The notes: a model not told the origin generated them from the letters alone. Positions 1-12,510 are shown, counted from the stretch's first letter. The stretch: 64,000 nt of DNA from Caprella mutica (GCA_947561585.1 CANNZV010001472.1:1-64000), one strand, 5' to 3'. A program made the numbers and translations.

Positions 1-2076
1 CATCTACACCTAGCAAATAACAAGAATTAACTATTTTAGCGTATAATCAACCCACAATGAGTTAAACTACAGTGTGTTGTTTGATGACCAAAAATTATTT
101 CTCTCAGTGTTGACTTGAACATTTCTCGTAGTAGATTTATTGTCTCTATTTGTGAATGACTCCATTCAGTCACACCTTAACTGTGTTCTCATTTATTTCA
201 AGAGTAGAACAGAGTCAAGTGAGGATAATATATTCAGAAAACCTGTATTGCGAGAAGGACATTTTCAGTAATGAATATCGGTCTGAAAAATGGCTTCATG
301 TAGAATGTAGATCATGATATTACATTAAGGAATTACTGATGGGAGAGAATATACAGTGGTATCTAATACAATGAAAAATAGGTGCATTATATTAAATCAT
401 GACATACAGTGTATAATGGAAAAAATTATTTGCTTTATACGGTAACAATTAATTGTTAATCGTTAAAAGAAATTAATAAATTGCAGACGATGCAATGTGT
501 GATAAATTTAGTTAAATACGATTAGTTTATCTGAATTTTTCAACTTATATATTACTTAGTCATTTATGATAAAGTTCTGATAAATATTTATAGGATGCAT
601 TCCTCTCTTTTTTTTCACAATTATATATATACACACTATTTCAGTCAAGTTGAATCCAAAAGTTAAATAAAATCATAAATTCATTTCAATTTGAAATGCT
701 TCCCTACACGTTCCACTTAATATTAATTACAGATATATCAATTACTGCAAATTGTTGGTCCAAATTGCATCCAAAGCAATTAATTTTTTCTGCATCTATG
801 ACTTAAAAAGAGCTGAACTAATTACTGCAGGCATGTGGACGGAGATTCCTGTTTAATAATATATACATCACGGAAATGTCATTCTATTCTATCAAGTATA
901 CATATTTGGTTTACCAATGATGGGAGAAGCAGAAAGTACGTGAAGGCTATTGATATTATACCAAACCTCCTTTCTTATCTCATAACGAACATCTTAATCT
1001 AATTTTGAGAAGTAAAACATAAAGCAAATACCATCCGTGAACAGAATGCAACATAAATGTCACATTCAAGAAGCTGACCGAAATTCTTATCTTGTATAAA
1101 TAAAGTTAATAGCATACCTATCTCATTACTATTTCTGCCTTTCATGGAATTTATTCATATTTCTTTGTCTACCTAAGTGTGTGTGCCATTAGTGGCACGT
1201 TAGATACTAGATATAGCGAGATAATTGATTATTGAAAATTATAATTGGCACTAGAGCTCTGATATTTTGCACACACTATCAGAAGGTAATTATGCAATTA
1301 TTTACGCAGTTTTTTTTTAAATTTTCCGGGATGGTCCCTAAGTAATTAATATGTACACTAGTAATAAATTAATAACATATGTATAAATGGAAAATTTAAT
1401 TGGGAATCCAATGACCAGGAATCAATTGAACAGATATCAAGTAACTTCTTCCCCAATCAAGAAAGTATAGGTACCTACCATTTGTCAAGGAAATTAAAAT
1501 AAACCACGCCTCAGCAAACATTTTCCCCCGAATAACCTGATATAAATCTATGGAATAAATCTCTGATATCTCATAATGAACTTAGGCAATTTAAAATGAT
1601 AAATAGTTTGATTATTTAGTAAATTTATGGGTGCAATCATTTAGTTGCATGATGAATCTGTTTGTTACGCATTATGGAACAAATTTCACATTTTTCCATT
1701 GTTATATCGTTTAGTTTAACGTGTATATCAAAATTAATTTGAGATAATCAGATTAAATAAAATAAATTTGTAACGAATCTAATGGATTCGTTTTGAAGAC
1801 CAGACAGTTTTGAAATTGAATACTCTATGATTCTTTGACATAATCATATTCAAAAATAGCAATGAGACTGATTTAATATTCTTCCAATTACAAGAATCAT
1901 TCGTAGCCAATTATTGGTTAGGTAACTATAATTTCATTTCAATTAATATACAAATTTCAATTTTTCAGGGTTTATGACTTTTTATTTATACTAATTCCCC
2001 CCATCACCCTTCCAAGTCTAAGAAAACACTTTCAAAAAGCATGCTACTTTCATAAAGAGTGTAGCACAAGAGAAAC
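1..2076. other. AT-rich non-coding DNA, nothing recognised
   Basis: I see no credible reading frame, splice-bounded exon or RNA gene in this stretch. It is AT-rich with scattered homopolymer runs and a very short hairpin near 1184 (GTGCCA..TGGCAC). It could be intergenic or deep intronic sequence; nothing distinguishes these. Confidence 0.6.
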
Positions 2077-2150
2077 GACGAAAAAGTTGTACATTCTTTA
2101 TTTTAAAGTTGTACATCCTCTAAAAATAAAGGATGTACTACTTTTTCGTA
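2077..2150. repeat. Hairpin-forming inverted repeat
   Basis: Two arms of about 30 bases (2077-2106 and 2121-2150) are imperfect reverse complements: the left arm begins GACGAAAAAGTTGTACAT and the right arm ends ATGTACTACTTTTTCGTA. The 14-base spacer contains a further copy of GTTGTACATCC. It could be a tiny foldback MITE relic or a hairpin in an intron. No coding potential is present. Confidence 0.65.
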
Positions 2151-2695
2151 CTTTCATAAGGTATTAACTCATATCAGTTTTGAGCTAGATACATTGAATT
2201 GGTTTTACCTTATTCAAAATTGAATTGTCTACAAAGTTACAGAGCTATTTTTATCAAAATCGTCAAATAAAAATTCGATTTTTTTTTATCATTTTTGTTT
2301 TTCAAATATTGGCTCAAATGTTATCGAAATATTTCAGTTAGATCAATTGGAGTAACACAAGGGATTATTCTTTTCTAACGACTAAATTTGCAATTACCCA
2401 AGTATGGTTATTTTCCCGCTGTGTTTGTTTTTATGACTATAACTACTTTTGAATGAATAATATACATTTCTAGGAATGTAAATAAATTATTAGTTCGATC
2501 AAGAATATTTCTCTAGATTAACATTCACAGTTTATATCAACTGCAGTTATACATGTTGCAAATTATCACTTGAACAAATTAATTCATCTTCCAAGATTTT
2601 TTCTCACCATATAAGAAAGTATCATTAATAATGACCTAGTTGGACACAAATTCAGGAGCAAGTACAGATAATGAACAAGAAACAGACAAAGTAAT

Positions 2696-3172
2696 GACCA
2701 GAAATTAAGCTGGTAAAGATAATAGACCAGAAATTAAGCTAGTAGAGACAACCGACCAGAAATTAAGCTATTAGAGATGAAGGACCAGAAATTAAGCTAG
2801 TGAAGTTAACGGATCAGAAAAAATATTTTAGTTTAAATAAATATTTGCTTCAGTAATAATGAGAAATTACAATATTATTAATGATAATATTAATGATTGT
2901 ACAATAGTTTTGCATACTTTATCGATTAAAAGAATTGATAAAAAATCGTGATCCATTTTGAAGTTGTTAAGAACGAGTATTAAGAAAATGAAAAAAAAAA
3001 TTTATTTAATCCTTTGATATATTGCTATCCCATTTATTGGTCAAATATTATTAATTTAACTAAGTAAAGATAACGTATCTGAAATGAAACTAGTAAAGAT
3101 AACTGATCAGAATTTAACATGGTAAAGATAACGGACTCTTGTCTGTTATCTTTTCTAGCTCCCAATTTCATA
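2696..3172. mobile_element. Phrase-repeat element, 29-bp unit GACCAGAAATTAAGCTAGTA
   Basis: The phrase starting GACCAGAAATTAAGCT and followed by a GTAAAGATAAC-like segment recurs with an exact 29-base period at 2696, 2725, 2754, 2783 and, decayed, 2812. A second cluster repeats GTAAAGATAAC at 3064, 3093 and 3122, again 29 bases apart. The last unit (about 3136-3172) is inverted, so AAAGATAACGGA and its complement face each other around a few bases. Between the clusters lies about 240 bp of AT-rich sequence. No protein is encoded. It is probably a non-autonomous element with repeat-built ends; a simple minisatellite is the alternative, but the inverted final unit argues against that. Confidence 0.5.
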
Positions 3173-3474
3173 ACTGTGGATTAAACTTTTTTCTGAAAGC
3201 AAAGGAACAATATGCATTCATAAACTATTGTTTTTATGACGGCAAAAACTTTTTTCAAGTGTCATCTGCAATGTAATGGAGAGATTTTAACACTGTATAA
3301 GTGTATATGCTTAATACATCCATCTGCAATATGTTTCGGAGGAACTATATGTACAGTATAAATGGCATCCACTACAGTTAAATAAAAATATTATCTATAA
3401 TTTATGAATTACTACCATATAACTGTAGGAGGTATATATATTATTCACCAACTGAATGCACTAATTTTAAGTAT

Positions 3475-4236
3475 CCGGCGGATTGGCCGAAAACGAATTT
3501 GCCGTAGCCAAATTCTCTGAAAACTAATTCGCTGAACTTTAATTCCCGAACCGTTTTCTCCGAATACGAATTTGCCGAAACCTAAATTTGTCGAAAACGG
3601 ATTTGCCGAAGTGAAGATTTGCCGAAAGACTCATTTGCCGAAAGTGCTATTTACCATAAGGCTTATTTAAAACAAATGTAAAATTATGCAAAAATGCAGA
3701 AAATAATCGAAATAACGAAATCATAATTAACCCTAAGTCGCAATAAAATACCCTTTAATTGTTCGTTCAAGCTTTATTCAGTCAGTCAGAATCTCTGTCA
3801 GAGTTGGGAGCATGTTACATTTGTTTCATTTGAGCGTTTGGCTTCTTTTTAGATTTTGAGTTACTAACGTTTTTATTCATTATTTTGTAAATAGTTCATG
3901 TTTACCGCTTTGCTTCAATGTATCTGTGGTACATATCTCGGGGTGTTAAGTAGTCTACATGTAAACAACTTTATGTGATTACTTAACTAAAATTATTTTT
4001 GTAAATACGCCAAATACAGCATGCACTGGAGTCTTATTTTTTTATTCAGTTGTTAATAGTATTCCATACAGAATGCATTTTTAGGTATAAATTTAATTTT
4101 TGACAAATTCGTTTTTCGGAAAATTAAAAAAATTGGGATTTGGGATTCGGCAAACACGTATTCGGAGAATCCGTGTCAACGAATTAGTTTTCGGAAAATT
4201 TAGTTTCGGCCAATTATTCTCTGGAAAATCTGCCTA
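3475..4236. mobile_element. Phrase-repeat element with inverted TTTGCCGAA ends
   Basis: The left arm (3475-3645) carries about eight degenerate copies of the phrase ACGAATTTGCCGAAA. The right arm (about 4104-4236) carries the same phrase in reverse complement (CAAATTCGTTTTTCGG, TTTCGGCCAATTATTC). The outermost bases are also inverted (GGCGGATT left, AATCTGCC right). A TA dinucleotide is near both ends (left at 3472, right directly after the AATCTGCC), compatible with a TA target duplication but not clean on the left. The roughly 450 bp core is AT-rich and non-coding. The architecture matches several other unrelated-sequence elements in this window. Confidence 0.6.
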
Positions 4237-4249
4237 GACCCCTAATTTC

Positions 4250-4690
4250 CATGTTTCTATCTTCATCCACAAGTAATGAGATCACCTTTCCAGTACTCTA
4301 CAAGTAAAGTTATCAATCAATCCTAATTATATCCTCAATTATAAAATTACTCCATTACTCCAGTAACTGATATCTCTTTAAAAATGGTATAAATATCATT
4401 CCACATTCATCCCAGAGCTATTAATTCAATAATTTCTTGCTTCCTGGAAATATTATCACGCTGAGTTCACAATACCACTACTTAAACATTATCCCTTCAA
4501 GAGTTTTAGTCCCACCTTACTTTCCCCTCCAAGAGTGATTGTCACTATCTTCCAGTAATGCAGCCCTCTTTCCTCTCCAGGAGATATAATCTTACCGTTC
4601 TTTTCCTTTCCAGTAAAGTTCCCCATCTCCCCCCAGAGATATTTCCTCTCATTCTTTCTCCCTACCTCGTGGATTAATTCTCATATCTAC
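4250..4690. repeat. Degenerate pyrimidine-rich phrase repeats
   Basis: About 40-base degenerate units rich in CTTTCC and CTCCAG(T/A) recur (for example CACCTTTCCAGTACTC, CCTCTCCAGGAGATATAATC, CCTTTCCAGTAAAGTTCCCC). They resemble in style, though not in exact sequence, the pyrimidine-rich blocks at 19850-20460 and 31070-31380. No coding function is supported. Confidence 0.35.
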
Positions 4691-5860
4691 AAATAGCAAT
4701 CAAGAGGCGATGTGATCAAATAGACTCTTGAGTTTTTATCTCTTGGAAATAGTCTTCGTTTAATGATACATCGAGTTAGTAATCCTGCTGGAAAAAAGAG
4801 ACAAATTGCCTGTCTATGAGAATTAGGTATATTTCTATTGGTTGAATTTGGAATATTGAGTTTTAGGTTAGGTAGAATATTTATCATATATTTGTTAAGT
4901 AATTCTATTTTCGTTACCTTTCAAATATTGTAGTGTGTTTTCATATCAAAATGATCAACTGAATACTAATTCTAATAATATTTGTATCGTGGCGGCTGGG
5001 AAATGGTCAATGATAGGCAGAAATAAGTCAAATCCTTGTCAAAATTATCAGGCATTAAATGAAATGGTCAAGGATTTTTAAAGTTGATTTGAAGTTGTCA
5101 AATTATTCTCTTTTTTGAGAAGAAAGAGCCAATTACAAGAGATGATTAGGGACAGTTACTTTTTTAGTCAAACTTTGTGGTTTTCTGTTCAAAGACAAAA
5201 GCTGAACTCTTTGACGAGGATTGGACTCTAATTAGTAATTAGTCACAAAATTAGGTCTCCCATCACTTAATAGTTCTCTTTGAAAAGGCAGAACTAATCC
5301 CACGATACAAAAAAGGATTTCGAAGAATTAAATGACCAATCTCTTTAAGAATTTCTTCTTAAAGTTCCTCCTCAGATTTTATTTCATAAAGATAAAAATA
5401 GGACCACATACTCACAATTTATATAGGAGATATACTTGTTCTATAAATCATTGATATCACTATTCACTTATTGTCTTGCATCATTGTTATTTTATAAATT
5501 ACCAAAATTTATGGTGTTGAAGTGAAGCACCTAATTTCTAAAGCCAAAAAACTTAACATGAAACATATATAAGAATTTCATGGAAACATTTATCAAATAT
5601 ACAAATACATCATACATACCTGTATAATCTTTTCAAAGAATAATATGTTTTACTTACAGTGAGAGCCAAGAGAGTTTGCAGCAATGGATTTTCAAAATCT
5701 GTATTTTGAATAATATCGCAGGAAACTAATATTTTTGTTACATAAAAAATGTATAATGGTTATTTGAACAATTTCTGATTACTGATGGTATGTGCATCCA
5801 AAGTTACCATTTTAATTTAAAATTAAGATTCAAAAGTGAAAAGGGTTTGCAGCCGTTTAA
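4691..5860. other. AT-rich non-coding DNA
   Basis: No supported gene. The one open frame of 66 codons here shows no domain and lies in low-complexity sequence. A few short phrases recur (AAATGGTCAA near 5001 and 5081) but not enough to define a repeat family. Confidence 0.5.
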
Positions 5861-5871
5861 ATTGCAGCGAA

Positions 5872-6600
5872 AATGGTGAAAGGAAAGAAGCTAACACAAA
5901 GTGAATAAAAAAAAATAATTAGCCTAATTAATGACAATAGTAGTACGGGTGGAATTAGTAAAATCATCAAATGTATTCACTGTACGGACAAGAAACTTAC
6001 TGTTGAAGATAAATTGAACAGGAAGAAACATGAGAGCGGTTGACCAATGGTGACTACAATGCAGAATTGAGAGAAAATTAGTACCTAGATCTTTATCAAA
6101 CAATCCTCACGGAAGCTACATATAAGGAAATTTTTGATCGAGCTGGAGATACCCACGTGTAAAATTAAAGCACAAAATCAAATCCTGAGGGAGATATCGA
6201 TTGAAACTGCAATGACAGTATACCTCCCGTGAGCCAAGTCAATGATCAGAAAGGGCTCTCGTGCATGGACAACAAAATACTTTAAAACAGATTTTCTAGC
6301 TGAAACTCAAAAAACTATTTCATATCATTGAACGACAATTATCTCTCTTGATTGAATTCTCTATCTGATGTAGTCAAAAAGAATGTCATGTTTTAGCCTT
6401 TTATTATACTAAATGTTGACAGGCATAACAAGGTGTCACTTGCAAGAAGCTCATGGAGTGGCTCCCACAGATTCCAGGCATCAACCCCAATCAGAATCTG
6501 TGGTCTACCATCGAGAGAAAGGTTTCTGCGAATAAATGCTAATTTAAAGAACAAACAAGACATATGGCAAATGATTTGGGAAGTTTTTTCTTAAATAACG
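5872..6600 (+). pseudogene. Tc1-like transposase relic
   Basis: A transposase reading frame is recognisable across several stops and frameshifts. It starts at the ATG at 5872 with MVKGKKLTQSE, then a stop, then KKIISLINDNS, which resembles the N-terminal helix-turn-helix of Tc1 transposases. The best segment is near the C-terminus (about 6440-6600): WLPQIPGINPNQNLW matches the Tc1 signature W-P-x-S-P-D-L-N-P-I-E-N-L-W, followed after a frameshift by NLKNKQDIWQMIWEVF. The catalytic aspartate in the usual SPDLNP motif is replaced (IPGINP), so it is inactive besides being broken. Length from start to end is somewhat short for Tc1 (about 340 codons), implying internal deletion. I did not find a clear pair of terminal repeats. 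Confidence 0.75.
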
Positions 6601-9480
6601 CATTTAGCAAATGAGATATTATATCTTTCCTTGATAAATGTTCAGTTGGAACTATAAAACAATGTGGAAAACTCATTAAATATTATTACTCCAATTAAAT
6701 GATACAATATAAATATTAAATGCAGTTACATTCATACAACTAACTATAAAATGTGCTCTAAACCTTTACAATGTTTCAAATGCCATTTGTGTGTATTATT
6801 AAAAACTTTTTGTCATCTTTTTTTATTTAATAAAACGTTTTGCAAACACTTTTGGGCCGTTCAATTAAGTCAATTTTATTAAGTAATGTTATTTTTGCTA
6901 TTTTGGAATTCGTTTTATTCCAGTTTTTCACAGTGGAACAATGATTTACTCTAAAGATTACAATTTCATACAAACTCATTGTGAAATTAATATTTTTGGC
7001 AAAAAAATGACTGAATTTGGTAAGATGTAAACAATTTATATAGAAAAACAAAGCATTGTCAGAATTAATGAAATACATATATCACGTTTCCTATGCTAAG
7101 TGAATTCACTAAAACATTATATGTTCTTTTGTACTTCGCAAGATTTTTCGTTACAGTTGTAACACGGATAAAATGATCCCATTTTGTAAACTCAGACACT
7201 TTCTTTAATTGTGTGTCTGTTCTGATTTCAAAAAGAATTTGTCGGAGATGAGGAAGTTGTAATGAGAGACAATACACTTATTGGAATTTCCATTGCTCTT
7301 TGGGGTATTCTTTAGTCTGTAAAAGTCAAAAAAGAATTCTTAAATGAGAATAAAATAGATGTTTCAATCATGAATCGTCAATAATATATTTTAAATCAAT
7401 CTAAATCCTCGTAAAAAATAACTATATATTTGGAACCAATTTAACTTTTGAAATTTAGCATGAAATGTAATTTTGATTCGAGTGAACCGTTTCTCTAATA
7501 TAGCTCGAGCAACATATCAGTTTAATTTATATAAACTGATACCCGTATAAGTTGATATACAAAGTCTTCATCAGTGACCACTTACATTCCACTCACGTAC
7601 TCATGAGGTAAGTTACTGTCCAGATTTGAAAAAGTTCCAGAGTCTAATATTGCAAATCAGGTAATCCTTATTGGGCATTTCACTCTGGCATGAAGAGAGA
7701 AGCGTAAGACTTACTGACACAGTGACACTTGGAGGATTGGAGTCAGAAAAATGTCATATTTTCTGAACGATGAATTATGTATAGAGTATTAATTTAATAT
7801 TACTAGTACAGTATCTATTGCTAATATAGTTATTTTTGATTTCCTCTCAATAGTGAGAAGTATGAAGTCTTTCAGCATCATTTCAGCTGCAAGGGGAAGA
7901 TTTACAAAGTCGGGTCCACCCTTTCAAGGAACCCAAACCATCACTTGATTTTCTGAAAAGATTTAATTCGTTTATTGTTTAAAAATAGTTAAATAACAAA
8001 ATGTTATACTTTTTTAAGTTAAAGAAATACTATATCTAAATGTCTGCTCAAATTATCTACTCAAATAACAAGTAAAACATATATAAAAGATTGCATTTTC
8101 ACTCAAACTCTTTTGCAAATACAGTTTACATTCAGATGCAGTAAAGTTTATCGATATTTATAATATTTACGGAAATTATAGACCTAATTCGGAGAAATGG
8201 CTTAAAATTTGTCTATTCCGGTCGTTTTTAATACCGAGTATATCTGACGATGTGTTATTTTGGAGATATCTAAAAGTTTTACTGATGATTTGTTTAAGAG
8301 TGATGCGGAAAATATGTGGAACATATTATCACTTAATATTGAAAGTTGAATTTATTGAAAAGCTAACTAGCAAATAATAGAAAATACATTAAAATAATAT
8401 TTGAGTGATATGTCATAAAAGAAAACTTCAATCAAATATCCGTTATTGATATGTTATTTAACAGCAATATCTTGTTCTGTATCCTCCCACGGGCAAAACG
8501 AGAGCCTAACTCTTTGAATAACCTAGAATAATCATTTTTATTGATCTGGATATTCTATAATTATTGACCCAAATTATCATATTGAATTTATAATAATAAT
8601 ATTCTATAACATAGACTCCAAACAGAAGAGAGTTGGTAGCTACCACAAGGAAGAATTGAGAAAAATGTTCTTTCTTGGTCAAAAATATGACAAGGGAGGT
8701 GATATAAAGTTTCACCTATCCGCTTATAGTATTTCTTGAATATACTTCAATTCAACATATATTGTTACATATGTATATAAATCTTTAATTTTGTTTTATA
8801 AAAGATGAATAACTATTATTTTATCACAGTTCAAACTAATTCGATCACCACGATTAGTCCTATCAACACCTACTGATAAGAATTTAAAATATAAGTACTA
8901 TAAATTATAAGGACTATACCATATTTGAACAGCTTTAGCGTTCACTTTTTCTTCATTGGAATTTCTTAACTAAAGGTCATTTCAAAAAGTGTCATTTGAG
9001 TTTGTTTTTCTTTGAAAACAACGAACAACCAAACAACAAACAACCGGGATACAGATTGAAATCAATTACTTCATGTGTCATAAAAATGTTTTGTTACCTG
9101 AATATTTCTAAGAATTTCGGCATTTAAATAATCCATCCTTTCCCTGAACTATTTTAAATATAATTCTTTGTATTTTAATTACGTACATTGTTGCATGAAT
9201 AAATGTTGTCATTAGAATATATTTTTTTTTTTCTCAAAAAAGTAAATGAATTTTTTTTTGATTAACAAAATTTAATGATTTTTTTTATATTTTTTTATAA
9301 TAAATACGATATTATAAATCATTCAAACCTTCCTTTCAACTACAATATACTATCAATCTCAATATAACACAAAAATCTATTCATGATATGAGATAACTGA
9401 TTTCGTCTCATTTAAATGGATCGGAAAATTAAACTTTGTTCGACTGATTTAAAATTTTTGTCTCTCGTTTCTTTTCAAGC
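6601..9480. other. AT-rich non-coding DNA
   Basis: Three minus-strand open frames of 69-83 codons lie here, but their translations are compositionally biased, show no domain and have no splice context, so I leave them out. No RNA gene or clear repeat was seen. Confidence 0.5.
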
Positions 9481-9489
9481 GTGAATATT

Positions 9490-9560
9490 AATGAGCCAAT
9501 CAGCGACGAGAATCTAAATAGCCTAATTACGCTCTCATTACAGCAATGTGATTGGCTGTT
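9490..9560. promoter_or_regulatory. Pair of inverted CCAAT-box-like motifs
   Basis: GAGCCAATCAGCG (about 9492) and GTGATTGGCTGTTA (about 9547) are near-consensus CCAAT boxes in opposite orientation about 50 bases apart. NF-Y binding sites have this form, and such pairs occur in some metazoan promoters, but also inside MITEs. No gene start is visible next to it, so the regulatory role is only a suggestion. Confidence 0.2.
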
Positions 9561-10311
9561 AGCAACTTGGAATTTAGGGATTGTTCTGAATGTTGAGAAT
9601 TGGTGAGAAATACATGAGTTTGTAATTAAAATATTAAGTATTCACAAATAAAAATACCGCTGTTTATACACAATTTAACAAATATCCAGATAAAAATACC
9701 GGAACTTTGAGCAATTATTTTGAAATATTCATTCTATTTATCCATAAAAAACTTTTATCAATGGTTATTTATATACTGTCATTGAAGTGACAGTCAATAT
9801 TTCTCTCCAACACAATCACCAAACTTAATAACTAGAGATGGGATGTAATATTTATCGTTATACATCATTCACAGTCATTATATTCAAAATCACATCAACT
9901 ATGATCTAACACACTATTTCAATGGTTCTAGGAAAATTCCACTGCGGAAAGTTCCACTGTGGAATATTCTACTGGGAAAATTCCACTGCGGAAAGTTCCA
10001 CTGGGAAAATTCCACTGCGGAAAGTTCCACTAAGAAAAAAAAAACTATTTTTATAGCGTAATTGGTTTAACCAAATGTTAAGTGAAAGTCTTTATATAAG
10101 TTATAAGTTTGCATTATTATTCCTCGTAACTTACGGTCTGGTCCATTCGCACCAGTCCTTATGAAAAAATATTAATAATTATATTTTTGAACCGATTTGG
10201 AAGCTGTCTTTTCATGCCTTTCATTTTTGATTATAATTACATACGGCTATTTGAAAAAGAAGGTGATAAATGTGATGATACTTATATTATGAGCATTAAT
10301 TCAAAAATACA

Positions 10312-10430
10312 GGGTGTCTCAAAAAACTGAACCCAAGTTTAAGTTAGTATATTTCAAAAAATAATAAAGATACATGCATCCTTTTGATATCTCTCTCATT
10401 GTTGAGCCCTTATCCATTTACAGTTAAGTT
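10312..10430 (+). mobile_element. Mariner/Tc1-type terminal sequence, one end only
   Basis: TACAGGGTGTCTCAAAAAAC, beginning after TA, has the form of a Tc1/mariner outer end (compare CAGTGTGGCGCAAAAAAAA at 15102). I did not find the inverted partner, so this is probably a truncated insertion within the host phrase-repeat element. Confidence 0.4.
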
Positions 10431-10601
10431 CTTATTAAGTTTTATTTATTTTTTGATTGTTATACGGATTTTATTGATGGGTGGTGAAAATGGCTATCGC
10501 GCAAATAGTTTGAAAACCTAAAACATATTTGTTTCTTTTCTTTGCTTGTTAATTATATTTTAAATATATAATTAATGTTTGGCGTTTACCAATGACTATG
10601 T

Positions 10602-11000
10602 GATAAATCTCTAATTCGATTAGTTTATTATATTTATTATTTACTTTTTTAGAAAAACAGTCTATGGCAGATTTAATGGCAGAGTGCTTTAAAAAATGAT
10701 TAGAAAAATTACATAAAAGGTAAGAGTCTTAAGACACAATATCTTAAAATGATGACTTAATTAAAAAAAACTATATTCAGTATAAAATAATAGTACATAA
10801 TAAATACTTTACCCTCCTTTTTTAATATCAGTCACCATTAAATTTTCGATAAATATAGAGTCATTGAAATGTTAGAGTCAACGCTTCACTGGTCTAGCAA
10901 TAAACGGAGTTAGTCTTGTAAAACCTACTGAAATGAGTTTCTTAGAAGTTTCTTACAAACAACTTGGAACGTAAATTTGGTCTACTACGAGGATTTGCTA
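10602..11000. mobile_element. 5'-truncated copy of the 608-bp pogo-like MITE
   Basis: From GATAAATCTCTAATTCGA (10602) to GGTCTACTACGAGGATTTGC (about 10979-10998) this stretch parallels 12077-12510 in order: shared landmarks include TTTTTAG-AAAACA, CACCATTAA, GAGTTTCTTA, AACTTGGAACGTAA and the terminal CTACTACGAGG. Divergence is substantial by eye, so it is an old copy. The left third of the family (the arm with tandem CTAGTAGACC phrases) is missing. Confidence 0.65.
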
Positions 11001-11229
11001 TAAAAATATAAATTACAATTATATTTACAAAAAGACAGATAAAATAATGTAAGAATAGAAGTTGGTTCACAAAAATACAGCTCAAATTGCCATAGCCTTA
11101 TTGGTTAAGAAAAAACTGAAACATTAGCACAAGACACTATCCTACACACCATTAGATTAACAATGAACAGACCTGGATATTTCCTTGAATCAAGTTAACG
11201 TTTCCTAGCTATCAAGCTACAGGAACAGT

Positions 11230-11480
11230 ATCTATCAATAAATACAACAATTACAAATAAATGCAGTAAATACAAATAAATGCAACAATTACAAAGTAAT
11301 ACAATAATTGAAAAATAAATAAATACAACAATACAATAATAAATAAATACAATTACAAGTAAATACAATTACAAGTAAAAACAATTACAAATATGTACAA
11401 TAACGAATGGATACAATTGCAAATGAATACAAACTACAATATAATTACAATTTATGATATAAAATATAATAAATACAGTA
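11230..11480. repeat. A-rich tandem array (AATACAATTACAAATA-type)
   Basis: About 250 bp of degenerate short units such as AATACAACAATTACAAATAA and AATACAATTACAAGTAA run without interruption. It is a simple minisatellite lying just inside the right arm of the TTCCACTG element. Strongly strand-asymmetric: nearly no G on the + strand. Confidence 0.7.
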
Positions 11481-11902
11481 CAATTTATTATTGAATTTTA
11501 TTGGTTTAGTGGAATTTTCCTTAGTGGATTTTTCCCAGTGGAATATTCCGCAGTGGAATTTTCCTTAGTGGAATCTTCTGCGCACCCTTTCAATATCTTC
11601 CACAATTTATTATTCTCACTCACATTATTCAATACCTCCCAGGCAGATATCCTTTGTGAAACATATTTTGTACCCCATGAATCAACATAGTTACACTACC
11701 ATTTGGTAACATTTACGCAAGAGCATTTGGAGAAGAATGTGTAACTGTTATCAGTAGTACTAACATCAGCATTGGAGTTTCTGACATTCGAACAACCCCA
11801 CTAACTTCGAGATGTTTATTTTTTCAGTCAGATATTCTATATATTAAATAAACTAGTCTAAAAACAAATCGCATGGAGAGAATGTACTACTTATATCATG
11901 AA

Positions 11903-12510
11903 CAGCAAAACCTCGTAGTAGACCAGACTCCTAGTAGACAATCTTCCTATTAGACCAAAATACTTTTGAAACTGTACTGGAATAAACCTCGTACTAGACA
12001 AAATACAATTTTTGTTACCTGACAGTTATTCTAGCGTAAATATTATAAGGAGTAATAATTGCAATACTCTTTTAAAGATAAATCTCTAATTCGAATAATG
12101 TATTATATTTATTTATACTGTTTTTAGGATAAAACATAAGGCAGAATCGGTTTCATATTTAATGGTAAAGTCTGTGCTAAAAAAAATTAATGTGAAAAGT
12201 TATAGAAAACTAGAAACAGTGAAGACTATTATAATTTCATAAGATGATAATTTACTTGGAAAAATATTATAGTCATTTTAATTGAAGCAAAAAATTTTAA
12301 ACTGTTTGTAAACGAGTTTCCCTACAAAATTTATTCACCATTAATTTGGCATTAGAGTTATCATAAACAAATAAAGCTATCGAAATATTAAAGTCACCGT
12401 TTTACTTTTAAAGAAAACGATTTTGGTCTAGTATGAAACTAATAAAGTGAGTTTCTTAATAGACCAAACAAACTTGGAACGTAAGTCTGATCTACTACGA
12501 GGTTTTGCTG
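11903..12510. mobile_element. Pogo/Tigger-like MITE, 608 bp
   Basis: The terminal inverted repeats run CAGCAAAACCTCGTAGTAGA at the left and its complement at the right, with one mismatch in the next few bases (about 26 bp in all). An outer CAG followed by AAACCTCG is typical of pogo/Tigger-family ends. The right flank is TA; the left flank is AA, so a TA duplication would need one mutation. The left arm repeats a CTAGTAGACC/CTACTAGAC phrase about four times, and GGTCTAGTATG and TTAATAGACC recur in the right part. No coding sequence. A partial relative lies at 10602-11000. Confidence 0.75.

Larger units (their letters stand above)
9931..11582. mobile_element. Phrase-repeat element with inverted TTCCACTG ends
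   Basis: The left arm (9931-10035) has five tandem copies of the phrase GGAAAATTCCACTGC or a close variant. The right arm (about 11508-11582) has the inverted form TTAGTGGAATTTTCC/CAGTGGAATATTCCG. The roughly 1.5 kb core holds other repeats: a mariner-end-like sequence at 10312, a partial copy of the pogo-like MITE of 11903-12510 (10602-11000), and an A-rich array (11230-11480). The element therefore seems to have acted as an insertion target. No transposase of its own is visible. Confidence 0.6.
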
